Assembly: GCA_038373865.1 (NCBI GenBank)
Contig: JAXGGA010003063.1
Location: 45,479-109,478 of the forward strand
Reading direction: 5' to 3'
DNA: 64,000 nucleotides
From: Uloborus plumipes
Taxonomy: Eukaryota; Arthropoda; Arachnida; Araneae; Uloboridae
Positions 1-13,639 of the stretch are shown one piece after another. The notes under the pieces were generated by a model, which saw nothing but the letters and a program-made list of their open reading frames with translations, ran no database searches and was not told where the DNA came from. Position numbers and translations under genes: made by a program. Position 1 is the stretch's first letter, and each line of letters begins with the position of its first letter.

Positions 1-192
1 ATATAGTTTATTAAAATGACTTAAATTAATGCAATAAAAGGAGTAGATTTAAAATTTATATAGTGCAATAAAACTCAACTTGTCTAAAATCTACTACAGC
101 AACAATTTGAGTCCTTTTAGATTCAAAAAAAAAAAAAAAAAAACTTTTTAAATTTTTAAATTGAAAATTTTTAAATATCTATTACAATGTTG
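1..192. other. AT-rich flank with no recognisable gene
   Basis: This stretch is A/T-rich with a poly(A) run near 126-143. I see no coding potential or repeat ends in it. It lies outside the long inverted repeat that starts near 193. Confidence 0.4.
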
Positions 193-1009
193 AGATATGG
201 ATGATTCCATGTCAGTTCAACCACACTCCAACACCCACCATCTCAGATTTTGATGAAACTTGGTATCCTTCCTTCCTTTGTGGTCATAAGCAACCTCCTA
301 AATTTTTTTCTTTCTATCTCGATGCGTTTTGATTTTATAGCCTGTTGAAATTTTGCGATTTTACATTTCTTGTCATTTTCGTGACACATAAACTGAGCTG
401 ATGTTGTTTATTAAAAAAAATTGTACCTGTGTAACTAATGATTTAATCTTTTTAAATTTTTTTACAGAAAATGTGAAGACTTTGAGCATGTAAATAAAAA
501 ATACTACAATAGTCTTAGTCTATATGAATTTTTTTTAAAAAATTTCAAAATTGAAAACTTTGAATTTTTTTTGTCAAAAAAGGCTTTGTTAAAATTTTTA
601 ATTTCGACATGAGGGTCATCTTTAAAAATCATAATTTTTTTTTACATGATCATGAATATGTACTCTAATTTATCCCACAAAAATTGTTTTGGGTATTTGA
701 GGGATTCTACCCCCCCCCTCCCCTTCTTATTCTAGAAGACAAAAACGTAAAACATCATACAAATAAGCTCTTCCTCCTATTTACAGAATTGTCATCAATT
801 ATAATAAAAATTTAAACATGAAGTATGTTGAATATTGAACTCAAACTCATAAAAATTAATGTTAAAGATTTTTTTCAGTCGAAAAGTTTAAACTGGAGGA
901 ATTCTGGAAATACGATATCATGAAATTTAATACTTCCATACAACAATTGACTTATACAGATTACCAGATTGAAGTAAGACAACTTTAAATTAAAAGTTTA
1001 GCTTTACAC

Positions 1010-1577
1010 TAATCCACTGATTATACTATTTCTAGCACTTTCTGGATCCCCCCCCCCCCTGTTTGAAAAAAAAAAGTTACTGTGAGACATTTTTTCAATT
1101 ACTTTTACTTCTGTGCAAAGAAAAATTCATCGTTCTTTTTCTTAAAATGATAGTTAATGCTTTACAAAATTTAATGGATCAATGTTTATAGTTTTAATTA
1201 TCCCCAGAAAATCTTTTTTTTTTGCTATAACAAATAGTTTTTACTTTTTTAGTAATTAAAATTTTTGTGATTTTGTATTTATTTTAGTTTATGGTTATCT
1301 CGTAATGAACTGTATATCACATACTGAAAATTATTGTAAATTTAAGACCTGAAAATGAAATTTTCATACAATTGTAATTTATAACTAAGAAATTTACCCA
1401 AAATGTTATAAATACCGGCTCATAATCCGCACTAATCCACTGATTATACAATTTCTAGCACTTTCTGGATCCCCCCTCCCTCCGCCTATGTATGAGAAAA
1501 AATATTACTGTGAGATATTTTTTCAATTACTCTTACTTCTGTACAAAGAAAAATTTATCTTTCTTTTTCTTAAAATA
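1010..1577 (+). repeat. Direct duplication inside the left arm
   Basis: The segment at about 1010-1155 (CTAATCCACTGATTATAC, then TTTCTAGCACTTTCTGGATC and a C-run) occurs again at about 1430-1577. The right arm has only one counterpart (about 3400-3550), so the duplication arose in the left arm after the element formed. Confidence 0.7.
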
Positions 1578-2821
1578 ACATTTTAGATCCCTTAAAAATT
1601 AATGACCAACTTTTTGGTAATATTATTTTAATTAAGAATATTACCTTTCCTTCACTCATAGCAAAGTAAGATCAAATTAGAAAACATGAACATCTTTTAT
1701 TCCATGAACTTTTTTTTTTTTTATTTTGAAAACCAGGCCTTTATACAGATTTTTTTCTTCTGGCTTTAATGACAAGCCTAATCATATATTTGTCTCCTCT
1801 TATATAGATTTAAGTTTTTTTTAAATGAAAATTCAAAAGCAAATAAATATGTACTTGGAAAAAACTACTTTTGTCCAGTTTTTTTTTTTGGGGGGGGGGG
1901 TTTAATGCCTTATTCACAGTTGAAGGTCTAAGTAAGTGTGCTTCAAAAAGTGCAATAAATTGAAGAGATTGCTCCAAAATGAAAATGACTTAAAACAAGG
2001 TACTGATATTGATAAAATGAATGCAGCAGATGGGGAGGAGTCAAGAAAACTAACTAATTTACACAAAAGCAGTTCTCAATCTCACTGCCATAATATAAAC
2101 AACTTACTTTGTTTTAACAGCTTGCAGATCAGCTGGCATGAGATGACAGCTGATCCCTTTTATGAGCTGGAAAAACACCCATAAAATTAAGGAGATGACA
2201 GGCAAATGTCATTTGTACAAATGCAAGTTTATTAGGAGCCATTTATGATCACAGATTTTTTTTTTTTTTTTTTTTTTAAGAATGAAGGGGATCAAGTAGT
2301 GAAAATATGAAACACTTGAGAAAATAGAACATCTTTAGGGGGAAAAGAGATTGTTGCAAAGCCTTTTAATTGTAAAGTTCTTTTCATGATTCCAACCATT
2401 TTGAACTCAAAATAATAATAAAGCAAAGTTAAATCAAACCTTTTCTGTTTTATATCATTGGTTCAGAGTTAAATAAACAAAACCAGGTTTTAGTTTGATA
2501 CTTCATTAGATGAATGAAACAAGTTCAGAGCTGCCAGTATCTATCTTTGAATTCGTATTTCAGTCTGCCCTTTGCTTAGTTGCTTAGAGAAATCATTGCT
2601 GAACAGATTTACTTGTTTATTTACTTGCAAATTTTACTTGTGTTTTCAACTAGATTGTGTTTTAAAAAATGATTTAGTATGGATGTAGCTATATGCAGTG
2701 TCAGAAAATTCACTGCAAGTGAATGTCATAAATTGATTTTCACTATAATAATAACGCAAGTAATGATGAAGAACCTGCTCTTACTTGTAATTCAAAAAAT
2801 AATCCACAATTTTTTCTAAAT

Positions 2822-3118
2822 ATGGATACTTTATACCCTGGATGCTTCATTGCATGTATTTATGACAATCTATGGTATTTTGGAATGGTGTCTGAAGTCG
2901 ACCAAGACAAAGGAGACCTTCTAGTTAAATTTTTACATCCACCAGTGGACCTTCCCATTCATTTAACTGGCCTAGTTCTGTTGATCTTTGTGGAATTCCA
3001 TTTCCTCATGTACTCAGTGTTGTAGAACCACCACATACAACTGGAAGGACATACACCTTTTCTAATGAATGTATGCTCTCAGTGGAAAGGGAAATGAAAA
3101 ACAGGCATATGTAGAAGG
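2822..3118 (+). pseudogene. Frameshifted C-terminal domain of an uncharacterised transposon-associated protein
   Basis: The first frame encodes a segment with FIACIYDNLWYFGMVSEVD and LLVKFLHP. Near 2945 the reading shifts frame and continues with WPSSVDLCGIPFPHVLSVV and TTTGRTYTF up to a stop near 3116. From memory this pattern (a YDxxWxxGxV core, a KFLHP step, a WP step and a final GRxYT step) recurs at the C-terminus of many uncharacterised, often multicopy arthropod proteins. I do not know its biochemical role. The one-base shift and lack of an upstream partner make it a relic. The ATG at 2822 is probably internal rather than a true start. It sits in the unique core between the long inverted arms, so it is either captured or the last trace of the element's own protein. 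Confidence 0.55.
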
Positions 3119-4444
3119 AAGGAATATAAGAATTATGAGTCGGTATTTATAATATTTTGGGTAAATTGCTTAGTTATAAATTACAATTGTATGAAAATTT
3201 CATTTTCATGTTGTCTTAAATTTTCAGTATGTGATATACAGTTCATTACGAGATAACCATAAACTAAAATAAATACAAAACCACAAAAATTTTAGTTACT
3301 AACAAAAGTAAAAACTATTTATTATAGCAAAAAAAAAAAAAAATCTGAGGATAATTAAAACTATAAACATTGATCCATTAAATTTTGTAGTTGTAGAGCA
3401 TTAACTCATTTTAAGAAAAAGAACGATGAATTTTTCTTTGCACAGAAGTAAAAGTAATTGCAAAAATGTCTCACAGTAACTTTTTTTTTTCAAACATGGG
3501 GGGGGGGGGGGTATCAGAAAGTGCTAGAAATAGTATAATCAGTGGATTAGTGTCAAGCTAAACTTTTAATTTTAAAGTTGTCTCACTACAATCTAGTAAT
3601 CTGTATGAGTCAATTGTTGTATGGAAGTATCAAATTTCATGATATCGTATTTCGAGAATTCCGCCAGTTTAAACTATTTCAACTGAAAAAAAATCTTTAA
3701 CATTAATTTTTATGAGTTTGAGTTCAATATTCAACATACTTCATGTTTAAATTTTTGTTGTAATAGATGACAATTATGTTTTTAAATAGGAGGAAGAGCA
3801 TATTTGTATGATGTTTTACGTTTTTCTCTTCTAGAATAAGAAGGGGGGGGGGGTAGAATCCCTCAAATACCCAAAACAATTTTTGTGGGATAAATTAGAG
3901 TACATATTCATGATCGTGTAAAAAAAAAATTATGACTTTTAAAGACGACCCTCATGTCGAAATTTAAAATTTTGGTAAAGCCTTTTTTTGACAAAAAAAG
4001 TTCAAAATTTTCAATTTTGAAATTTTTTTAAAAAAATCATATAGACTAAGACTATTGTAGTATTTTTTATGTACATGCTCAAAGTCTTCACATTTTCTGT
4101 AAAAAAAATTAAAAAGATTAAACCATTAGTTACCCAGGTACAATTTTTTTTCATAAACAACATCAACTCAGTTTACGTGTCTCGAAAATGACAAAAAATG
4201 TAAAATCGCAAAATTTCAACAGGCTATAAAATCAAAACGCATCGATAGAAAGAAAAAAAATTAGGGGGTTGCTTATGACCACAAAGGAAGGAAGTATACC
4301 AAGTTTCATCAAAATCCGAGATGGTGGGTGTTAAAATCCCATTTTTGTGGTTTATTTGACGTGGAATGACCCATATTTAAGTAAAAAGCAGTACATTTTT
4401 AGTTTAATTTTCTTGTGATTTAATATTTGATAATATCAGTTGGT

Positions 4445-4450
4445 TTTATT
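4445..4450 (-). terminator. Candidate polyadenylation signal (AATAAA) for the minus-strand gene
   Basis: TTTATT on the plus strand reads AATAAA on the minus strand, about 440 bases past the stop at 4891. It is the clearest hexamer before the long-arm element begins. In AT-rich DNA such hexamers occur by chance, so this is tentative. Confidence 0.3.
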
Positions 4451-4890
4451 ACAAACATCATAAAATGCTAGTTTGATGTGTTAAAATGTATTTTAAGCCC
4501 ATGCCTAGAACATAATGAGATGCCTGACTTCATATTGACAAAACTACTATTTCCACAGTCCATGGGTGGTTTTCACTTTTTAGACAATTCCTTGCGATCC
4601 CAAAAATGCTGTGGTGGTAAAATATCTTCAAATTGATTAGCTAGTTATTGTTATAAATGTTGAATGCAGGGGTAACTGTAGAACATGCTTTTCATATTCC
4701 AAATAATGCTTCATATTACTTATTTACAGTTGAAGAATAGAAATGTCTTCTTTTCTGATACTACCAGGTCAAAGCAAAAATAAACACTTTAGTTAGTGAA
4801 ATTAATTTTAGAATGAAACCGTAGGCAAAAACTGTTGCATGAAACTAGGAATTTTAAAACATATGGAGTGTAGTATCATATTGTATGCAA

Positions 4891-5194
4891 TCATTCTGCA
4901 TTCAATGCTAAAACTTCAATATATGTAATTAAAGCTTTGAACAACAAATGCACTTTTGTGATTAATTGTTCCTTAAGAATTGACCTTGAGCACAGAAAAT
5001 TCTGAATAAATCTATCTTTTAAAAGGTTACCATGCTCATCTTGGAAGCAATGAATAGCTCCAGGTGAGGTGTCATTATGTGAACTTGCAAGATGAGTGCC
5101 TGGAGTTGATAGCAAGTTTGCCAGTAAGTATGCAGGAGGACCTTGAGTGGACTGCTTTTTTGGAGACATCCAGCTGGTGCTACTGCTGTCTTCC
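4891..5194 (-). CDS. Last exon of the serine-rich gene
   Basis: The acceptor TTTCAG lies just upstream at 5195-5200. The first base completes a Gly codon started in the 9.4 kb exon. The frame runs 101 codons through EDSSSTSWMSPKKQS and GAIHCFQDEHGNLL to a TGA at 4893-4891. The end is less polar than the rest (KVHLLFKALITYIEVLALNAE-like). An alternative internal donor (CATG|GTAACC, near 5033) could shorten it, so the last ~50 residues are less certain. Confidence 0.6.
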
Positions 5195-8100
5195 CTGAAA
5201 TCAACAAAATAAATGAATAAAAAAGTTTGAAAGTAAAAATTTTCAATTTTAAAAAAATGATAAGTGAATGTACTAGTAATACTGAACAAGAATTTTAAAA
5301 AAAAGGCCAAATAAAAATAATTAGAAACAAGTTTACACTTACAGTTTGAAAAAAAAAATGAAAATGGCAGTAGGGGTTGTCCCGAGGGGGGTGGATCATG
5401 CCAAATTTTAGGAAGGTTATTAAAAGAGGCTATAGTCCTTTCTAGGGGAATCTCATTATTGCATGGAGAGGGGCAAGAATGGGCACCCGTGAAAAGTGTT
5501 GCAATATGAAACAGAAAATAGAACTGCATGATATAAAATAAGCTGTGGTTAGCCACATCACAACACAAAATTGATTATATGAAACAATTAGTATTATATA
5601 GGGAATGCAAACATGCAATGTACTTGAAGTACAGTATTTCGTAAAAGTTATGCAATGTGTTGTGTCTGAATACAATACTTGTGTTGTGCTAGAAAACAGG
5701 CTGTTTGATATTTGCATCTTTTAGGCAAGTTCTTTATTCACATAAGAATGTATTTAAAAATGTTAAATTTTACCAATTTACAAAAAAAATATCTTCTAGA
5801 AAATAGCACAAGCTTAGCATTTGAATGCGAGAAAAATAACCCATAAGTGAACCCAGGCAACACATAATGCGAATATTTACAAAGAACAAAGTAGCTTGGC
5901 TGATCTAATCTGATCTGACTTTTTCTAAGACAGTGCATATTTGCTTACAAAAAGGTTGTTTTAAACTTTTTTTCAGTAATTAAATCTTTTTAAAAATATT
6001 TAACTATAAAATGGCAACAAACATGCTGTTTTCTATGCACTGAAATACAACAGTAGACATTGTGCATATAGGAAAAAGTGTTTTACTAGAAAAATTTAAT
6101 TCAGGAAACATAGTCATTTATAAAGCAAATACATTCATTTAGAATACCTAATTTTACTAAACTTTTGTTTAACTGATATTCCATAAAATATTTGCGTAAC
6201 TATCCAATTAACTGGAACTCAAATGCAACTTAATATTGAATAACAAAAATTGCATCAGAAATCTTTCTCTTTTCAGTTCTTTTTATTTCTTTATTCTTTG
6301 ATTATTTCAATCTGTTAACTTACCAAAATTTCAAAACTTCTAGAATATTAGAGGTTTACTATGAATAGCAGTTGCTAAGGAATCAACAACTAAATTAAAT
6401 TATAGGGTATACCGACCAGTGAATGACCACCACCCAGTGAATGACCACTTCGCAGTATTTCTTAAAAAACAAGGTTCTAAATTATGTTTTTTTAGATAAA
6501 TTGGCTTCAATAGCTTTCTTCCTTCAAATTCTGAGCTATTTGATACCTAATTGATTATTTTGGTCATGTATTTTTCTAGTAAAAAATTATAGAATGTTTA
6601 CAGCCGTGCGCCATTTCTTTTTCTGTTCTAAAATAATAAGGATGGTTTTGTGTATACAACTACTTTGATTCGCATTAATTGTATATATAAATTTTTTTTT
6701 TAATCATACAAAAGAATAATTTAGTATGTATAATCAGGGTATGATTTTAATTGTTTCAATCTTTAAAGAATGTGCAGATTTTAGCTTTACGGGGTGGTCA
6801 CTCACTGGGTCAGAAAAACTCTGAAAAGCCAGTGAATGACCAGCTGTTCATTCACTGGAATTTTAATGTTGTTTTGAAAAATTAAAGAAAACTACTGTGG
6901 TTTTTATTGCTTTAATTCATCTTGCACATTAACAGCTGAGCATACAGAAAATCTCTTAGAGGGGCCACCTCTACTAAGCAGAGACCCCTCTTAATGGCCA
7001 ATTTTTTGTTGCACGGATATTTTACCCAATGGACCTAATGTTAAAACTTCCCCTTGCAGTGACAACCCCCCAATACCTCTGAACGGCCACTGAGTTGTGC
7101 GTCACTTCAGTTTTTCAAAAAATATGTGCTCGCTTCCTTTTTTTAATCTTTTCGTCACGTTTTTGATTGTCATCTCTCTAGAAGTAATGCCAACATTCAG
7201 ACAAAATTCAATATTTAGGTACGGTTGCCCAGAGAACCATCATGCGAATAGTGTAATAATGCAAAAAGTTTAAATAGTTACCAATCGAAAGAACATATCA
7301 AGAGATCTTTGGGGGGGGGGGGGGGTATTTGCCCTCGTCAGCCCAATGTAGAGATAGAATTTTATAAAGTCAGGCGAAGTTTTTTAAAAAAGAGTCGAGA
7401 AATTGATCACCCATTTTAACCGTTTGCATGTTCATGACGACTATCTACAAATCACGTAAAAGATTTTTGTCGTTTTACACTGAAACTCGCTAAATTTGGA
7501 AGATTTTCAAAAACATTTCGGCATATTTTAAAACCTTACCTACCACCAAGGCGGCTCGTGCAATTCGCCTGCAGCAGGTTAATGCACACCGCCTTCGGCG
7601 GTGTACTTCGGGTTTTCAGTGAAGCACACGACTAGAACAATTTCATTCTCAACAATGTATTTCGGGAGTTTCACGGTGGTCAGCATGGTAGCCTCTTGAA
7701 CCGACGCATTTTATATTAGAAGAGGCTCGCTAAGAACCTTTTTTGAGATTGACGTTTTCCCTCGGACCAAGTGTCAAAAAACTACCTAAGCTATTCGCTT
7801 TCCGTGCTTGACATTCCAGTCTACAAGCTACTTTTGTGTTGAAAATTTTTGACAAAGAGAGGGGTTGAGAATTAGAGAAAGCTTGGTTTTGGAAGGGAAG
7901 AACCCGAGGGAGAATTTAGCACTGTGCGAAATTCTCCCTTTGTTTCTTCCATTCGAATTTGCTCTTGCTCACGCAGACGTGCTTAAGAATTTACATTTTA
8001 ATGAAAAGCTCTGCTTAATAAATTCGGACAATTATGTAAAGTAACCAAACATATGAACTTAAAAATTACGAATCTTTCGATACCTGGTTCGATGTTCAGT

Positions 8101-11100
8101 TCACTGGCTTTCGGGAGAAGTAAGAAAAACATAGATCGATACATACATACTCAGTTTTTACAAAAAAATATTTTTATGACAGGGTCACGAGGTCAAATAA
8201 CTTTTGTGCATAGCATTTTAGACATTTTCCAGCACATATAAAGAAATGGTAAACGTGGAGAGTAGTTCTTTCAAATGTAAAGAAAATTGATGTACTTTTA
8301 TCAGCGTCTGTGATCTAAAATTTCATAAAACTGCATGGAATGTGTGAAGAACAAACATACAATATAATAGTGCCACAGAGTGATAAAGTAAACACTTCAA
8401 ACAGTTATAGTCCCCACTTTGTCTCAGACTAATGCAAGAGCTACAGCCCTTAATTCTGCATTGAAATTAACATATTTACCCCAAACAGGGGTAAAAGACC
8501 CCCTTGGGAACATTCGAGTGTAACCAAAAGGTTAGGCGCATAACTAGACCCCACTCAAAGTTCACATGCGAAATTTCAATCTTCTATGCCACAGTTTTTG
8601 AGTTATGCGAGATACATACATAAAACATGAATACATACCTACATACGTAGAAAGCCGTCATATATTTTTCTGTTGTCCATACGTTCGTAGGTACAAATGC
8701 ATGTGTAACTAGGCCGAAAAAACTACTCAGCATTCATTAATGCGTGATTAAAAAAACATTTTAGATCGAAAATTGAGGGGAAGTTTTTCTGCGATTACAA
8801 TACTACCTTTACGATGTAAAAGAAAGTTCGAATAAATAAATAAATAAACCCAAAATGTAATACATAAATAAACACTAAAAGTAATGGATCACTACATGCC
8901 ATATAAAAATATACAAAAGTGAAAATATCTAAAACCAACTTCAAGTATTTCTAACTCAAAATTTAAGGTGTCATTCACTGGTTAAATTAGTGGTCATTCA
9001 CTGGGTCAGAGGTGGTCATTCACTGGGTCTTTGCGCCATTTTTCCTTCGAACACCCCAAAAAGCCGGAAGCGGTACCTTTCAAGTTCCATCATTTTTTTA
9101 AACACATTCACATAGATCAATAAAACTATTTAAACTATCATGAACAAAATATTACAGTATTTAAAATTACTACGATTTTTTAAAAATGAAATTTTGCTTA
9201 AGTGGTCATTCACTGGTCTGTCTACCCTACTAACCATCTTTTTAATCTAAATTTAGATGTAAATTTTTAACTTGTCTCTACAAATTTCTTATTAGAAAAG
9301 CTCTTATGATTACGAGTTTGGATGTAATTCTAAGAATATTTATTTGTACAATGTTTAAAAACATAGATTTAACTTAAATAATCATTCAATCTATTTTGAT
9401 CAAGATATTTAAAGTAGATAATTCTAATAATCCATACCCATCATCTGTAGTTCCCGGCAAAAGAGAATCCATTTCTGGAACACCTTCAGGAGTTCTCCGT
9501 CTGCGAGCCAGAAGTTTAGGACGCTTCGGAACAGGTATTTCTGAAATACAAAAAAAAAAATTATTAATTGATTTCTGCCTTGTTATAGTTTTAATATGTT
9601 TAGTAATGCAATCTATGAATTAAATGTAAGTTAAAGTATCAGTTAAAGGATCTGTTAATCACAAATACTAATTTGAGAATGTGATGGTTAAAACTATAAC
9701 AGTGAAATCAAATAGTGTATAGCCAGGGGTCTGGCCAGAGGAAATTTGGGTCCGTTAACGGACCCTTCACAAAAATACGATCAAGCAAAACGGACCCTTC
9801 ACAAAAATACTATCGAGCAAAACGGACCCTTCACAAAAATATGATCAAGCAAAACGGACCGTTCACAAAATGCTGATCAAACAAACGTACATTTCACACA
9901 TTATTTATTCAAAAAGCAAATCTGAAAACAAAATAATGCATAGCATATTTCTGCGTTTAAGCCCATAACTTTTGAGCCTTTTCTAAAGTTAAAGAAGGGA
10001 ATCGCTTATCAGCCAACTTTGCGGGAAAAAAAAGTCGGCACTTCCTGCCTGGCCCTGCGATGCTCCCGCAAGCAAAAAATCTTCAGTGTAAATGTATTGT
10101 TTCACTTGGAGGACTTTGTGACCACGACATTTTTAACGCCTCCCAGCCACCATTAATCAAGACAGTGGATCTTTGATCGGCTGGGATCGAACCCGGGTCC
10201 CTCCGAACACGAGTCCGATGCCTTACCGATCGTTGCTCGATCCTAGGTTCTGGTTCAAAATTAATAACAGAGCGCCCTTCAGGGCCCTATCCCGGTTAAA
10301 CCACGAAGCTGTGGTAGGTACGGGGGACCCTGGAGGTGTGAAATGAAAAAAAAAAAGTGTAAAATGTAGCACTTTTTGTTGGTTTCTTTTAAAGAAATTA
10401 ACAACTTAAAAAAGGTAGTTGTTTTGCTTTAATGGTTTTGCTTGTTTGTTTTATCATATGCAAATCAAAGTGGCTTGCTGTGATGTTGCTGTTATAGATT
10501 TCTCTGGAAGTGCAGAGTAAGGATTTTTCTCCCAGGTATGGACTTAAACATAAAGGAAATAATAATAATAGCAACGGCGAAATGAGCTTAGAACTACAAA
10601 CACATAGCTAGGGTTGGAGAAAAAATGGGATTGCTTCTGGGTAGAGCGATCAGCTATTTAAAATTAAAATTATTTCCATCTGACGTCTTTGGTGTGATGT
10701 TTGACCTTATTTTAGCAGAAAATTATCTCTTTTTTTATTTCATTTATTTGTTTATTTATTTTTTTGTGCTTACAAGGATGGTGTTTTGGTTATATTCAGG
10801 AATTAATGTATTTTTATGTCTGTTAATATTGGAAGTCTGGTATTGTTTGTTTTGCTATGTTACAATACCGTATTTTTTCCTCCGAATTTTTGGCGAATAT
10901 GTCGGTGATTATTAATGACATTCATCATATAAACCTGATGAAATGTAGCTCTAAAATTTTTGACTTTAATAAATTATTAAAAACCGTTTTTATATTTCTG
11001 ATGCTTTCATTTTGAAAAAAGCGATCTCTGCATCTGGTATGAAAATCGAATTTTACTTACTTTTCAAGCTAATTACTCTTTTTTAGGAGGCAAATAAATG

Positions 11101-13555
11101 AAAATTCGCTTTATTTTTTGCTCAGATCATTATTTTAAATTTTTTAAAGCAAAATTAACTGTTCTTTTATGAGTCTAAATGTTAAACGATCGTTCCATTT
11201 TATTTTTGCATTAATTGTGTTAACAGACATCAATAATGTTTACCATAGACCTTTAAAATGCAATTGTAAAAAAAATTAACCAAAAAAAAAATTTTATATT
11301 CCGTTTTTATGTTTTTGATGTCACTTGAATCATCACTTTGAAAACTGCAATCTCTTTGCATCCGCTACAGGAATCGGATTTTTCGCATTTTTGATGTTTA
11401 ATACGCTTTTTTAAGAGGAAAATAAATGAAATTTATTTTTATTTTTTATTAAATTCAAAAAAAAAAATTTTTTTTTTGGGGGGGGGGGGGTTCAAAATTG
11501 TTTGACTTTCACAAAATTATTCGATTTTTCACAAAATTATTTAGTTTTTCACAAAAAACGGACCCTGTGAAAAATTATGGACAGACCCCTGATAGCAGAA
11601 TTAGCTGCTATATGGGGCAAAACCGATTCATGATTAAGATCAGGAGCATCATACAAAATCATTTACAATATTTATTTTACAAGACAAAACATGAATTTAA
11701 ACAACCCAGTTTTTTAAAGCAGCATCCTGGTGACCGAAATGCTAAATTGAAATCAAGTATGTGGGGTAGTTTTGTTGTTACTGAAACCATTTGGGGGACC
11801 CGAGTCCGAGTAAACAGATCTACACGATTTAAGGCGAAATACGTAGGTAGGGCTTCTGTTTTAATGAGCACCATTTAGGTGGAAGTCAGATTTAGCTCAA
11901 CACACATGCCCCCTCTTTCATTTCATTTCATGCCAACAGTTTAGGACACATCAATGCGTTGTCCAGTCCTATTATTAGCCAGTAAACATGAAAATTTAAG
12001 TATCAGAGACATTGGTGAAAGATGGAATACTTTCGATGAAAGTCTACATTCTCTGATTTCGGCATTTCATAGTAACGGATAATAGATACATCTCAGAACC
12101 AGAATAACAATACACCACAATAAAGTAGCATCTGATAAGTTAATTTTAAACATGAAAATACCTTTTACCTTTGGTAGGGCTACTTTCACTAGTTTGTACA
12201 CTTCCATCAGAGGGCATTTTTCCTACACAAGAAATAAAAAATTAAAAATAATTGAACCTAGATTGCTTCTAAAATTTCAATTTGGATTTAATGAGAAGAT
12301 GTTGTTAAATCAAGAATATAGAAATAAATACTGACATATTTCGGTATGACCATTGAAAAATACTGAATTATAATAAAAATAAATTACAAGCAAAATGGAG
12401 GAAATGCCAGATTTATAAATTTTAGTATAGTTCATTGCATGGAAATGTGTGTTCTTTTTTAAATAATTGTATTCAGTTTATAAGAAATGATAAGGTAAAA
12501 TTTTGCATATTAACCCAAAAAAATAAATAAATAAAAATTTATTTCACTTTCCTTTTTTATTATTATCAAATAATAATGCCTGAATAAATATCCTTTTCCT
12601 GAGAGTAAAGTGTGGAATAATATGCAAGTTTTTCATTTTTATTTATTTACTTTTCTTAACAGTTAGGATCTCTACTTTTATGCAAATACTTGTGTTTTAT
12701 TTTTATTTTGTTAAAAGTTAGATACTCTACTTTTATGCCCACTTACAATATTTGTGCTTTTTTCTTTTCTTTTTAACATCTGGACAGGCTTTTGAAGTCT
12801 ACAAAGACTTATGTTTTATTTGCCTTAACTTTTACCAAAATCCAAATTTTCTTTTTTTTTTGAAAATAGAGTTTTGTGCTATTCAAAATACTATTCAGAT
12901 TACTATCTTTAACAAAAAAAGGGGGGATTAAGAAACAATCACTACTAACATAAAATGCCATACACATCCTAGATTTTCACTTGTGTACATTTAGAATCTT
13001 AGCTAAGCTCAAACAGTTTATCTAATGCAAAAATTGTCTTTTGAATTGTTCTAAAAATTCCCTATATTTAATGGAAATGTTAAATTCATTTCCGTGATCA
13101 ATGCTAAGTATAGTAATAACAATTTCATTTGTAAAGAAGTCTGTTAAAATACAGTGTGTAAAAGAGTTTAACAGTAACAAAACATAAAAGAATTTTACAG
13201 CCCCGAAACAGCTGTTTCCTGAGTTTTAGACTCTTTTTAATGTATATATTTGTACTTTTTAGAACGGTGTCTATGTTTACTCATTTTATAGTACAAAGTT
13301 TTCGACTGCTGTTTTACAATAAAAGAATTCTATCTAAATAGCCTTGTTAAAATATAAGCTTTATTATTTTTGAGCATTTGCATTTTTTTATATTACTCTG
13401 ATTTTTCGGTGCTTTTATTTAGTTTATGCTAAATTATAAGCTATTTAATTCTAAAGTGTCAGCTTCTATGAATCTGAAACTAATATTTTATAAAAGTATT
13501 AATAAAATATTATGACGCACCATATATAGATATACCATACACAGATACACCACAT

Positions 13556-13639
<84 letters not shown>

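Larger units (their letters stand above)
193..4375. mobile_element. DNA element with ~1.2 kb terminal inverted repeats
   Basis: The sequence from about 193 to 1435 reappears in reverse complement from about 3130 to 4375, with scattered mismatches and indels. The outer ends read GGATGATTCCATGTCAG on the left and, in reverse complement, GGGTCATTCCACGTCAA on the right. The inner arm ends are matched by the ATGGTTATCTCGTAATGAAC stretch near 1290 and its complement near 3245. The unique core (about 1600-3120) holds a broken coding fragment at 2822-3118. Arms this long resemble foldback or other long-TIR DNA transposons. The superfamily is not clear, because I see no transposase and no obvious target duplication. 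The element lies immediately downstream of the 3' end of the minus-strand gene ending at 4891. Confidence 0.8.

Noticed and set aside
1936..2184. 82-codon frame in the core of the long-arm element
   Set aside because: It starts at a GTG, has no recognisable motif, and is followed directly by T-rich noncoding sequence. I could not link it to the domain fragment at 2822.
5195..5568. Upstream extension of the last exon frame to an ATG at 5568
   Set aside because: The stretch above 5194 is phenylalanine-rich intron translation. A good acceptor at 5195 and phase agreement place the exon start at 5194.
10170..10260. Possible tRNA gene on the minus strand
   Set aside because: Box-A-like and exact box-B-like sequences are present, but the T-stem and acceptor stem do not pair. 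It fits a tRNA-derived SINE better.
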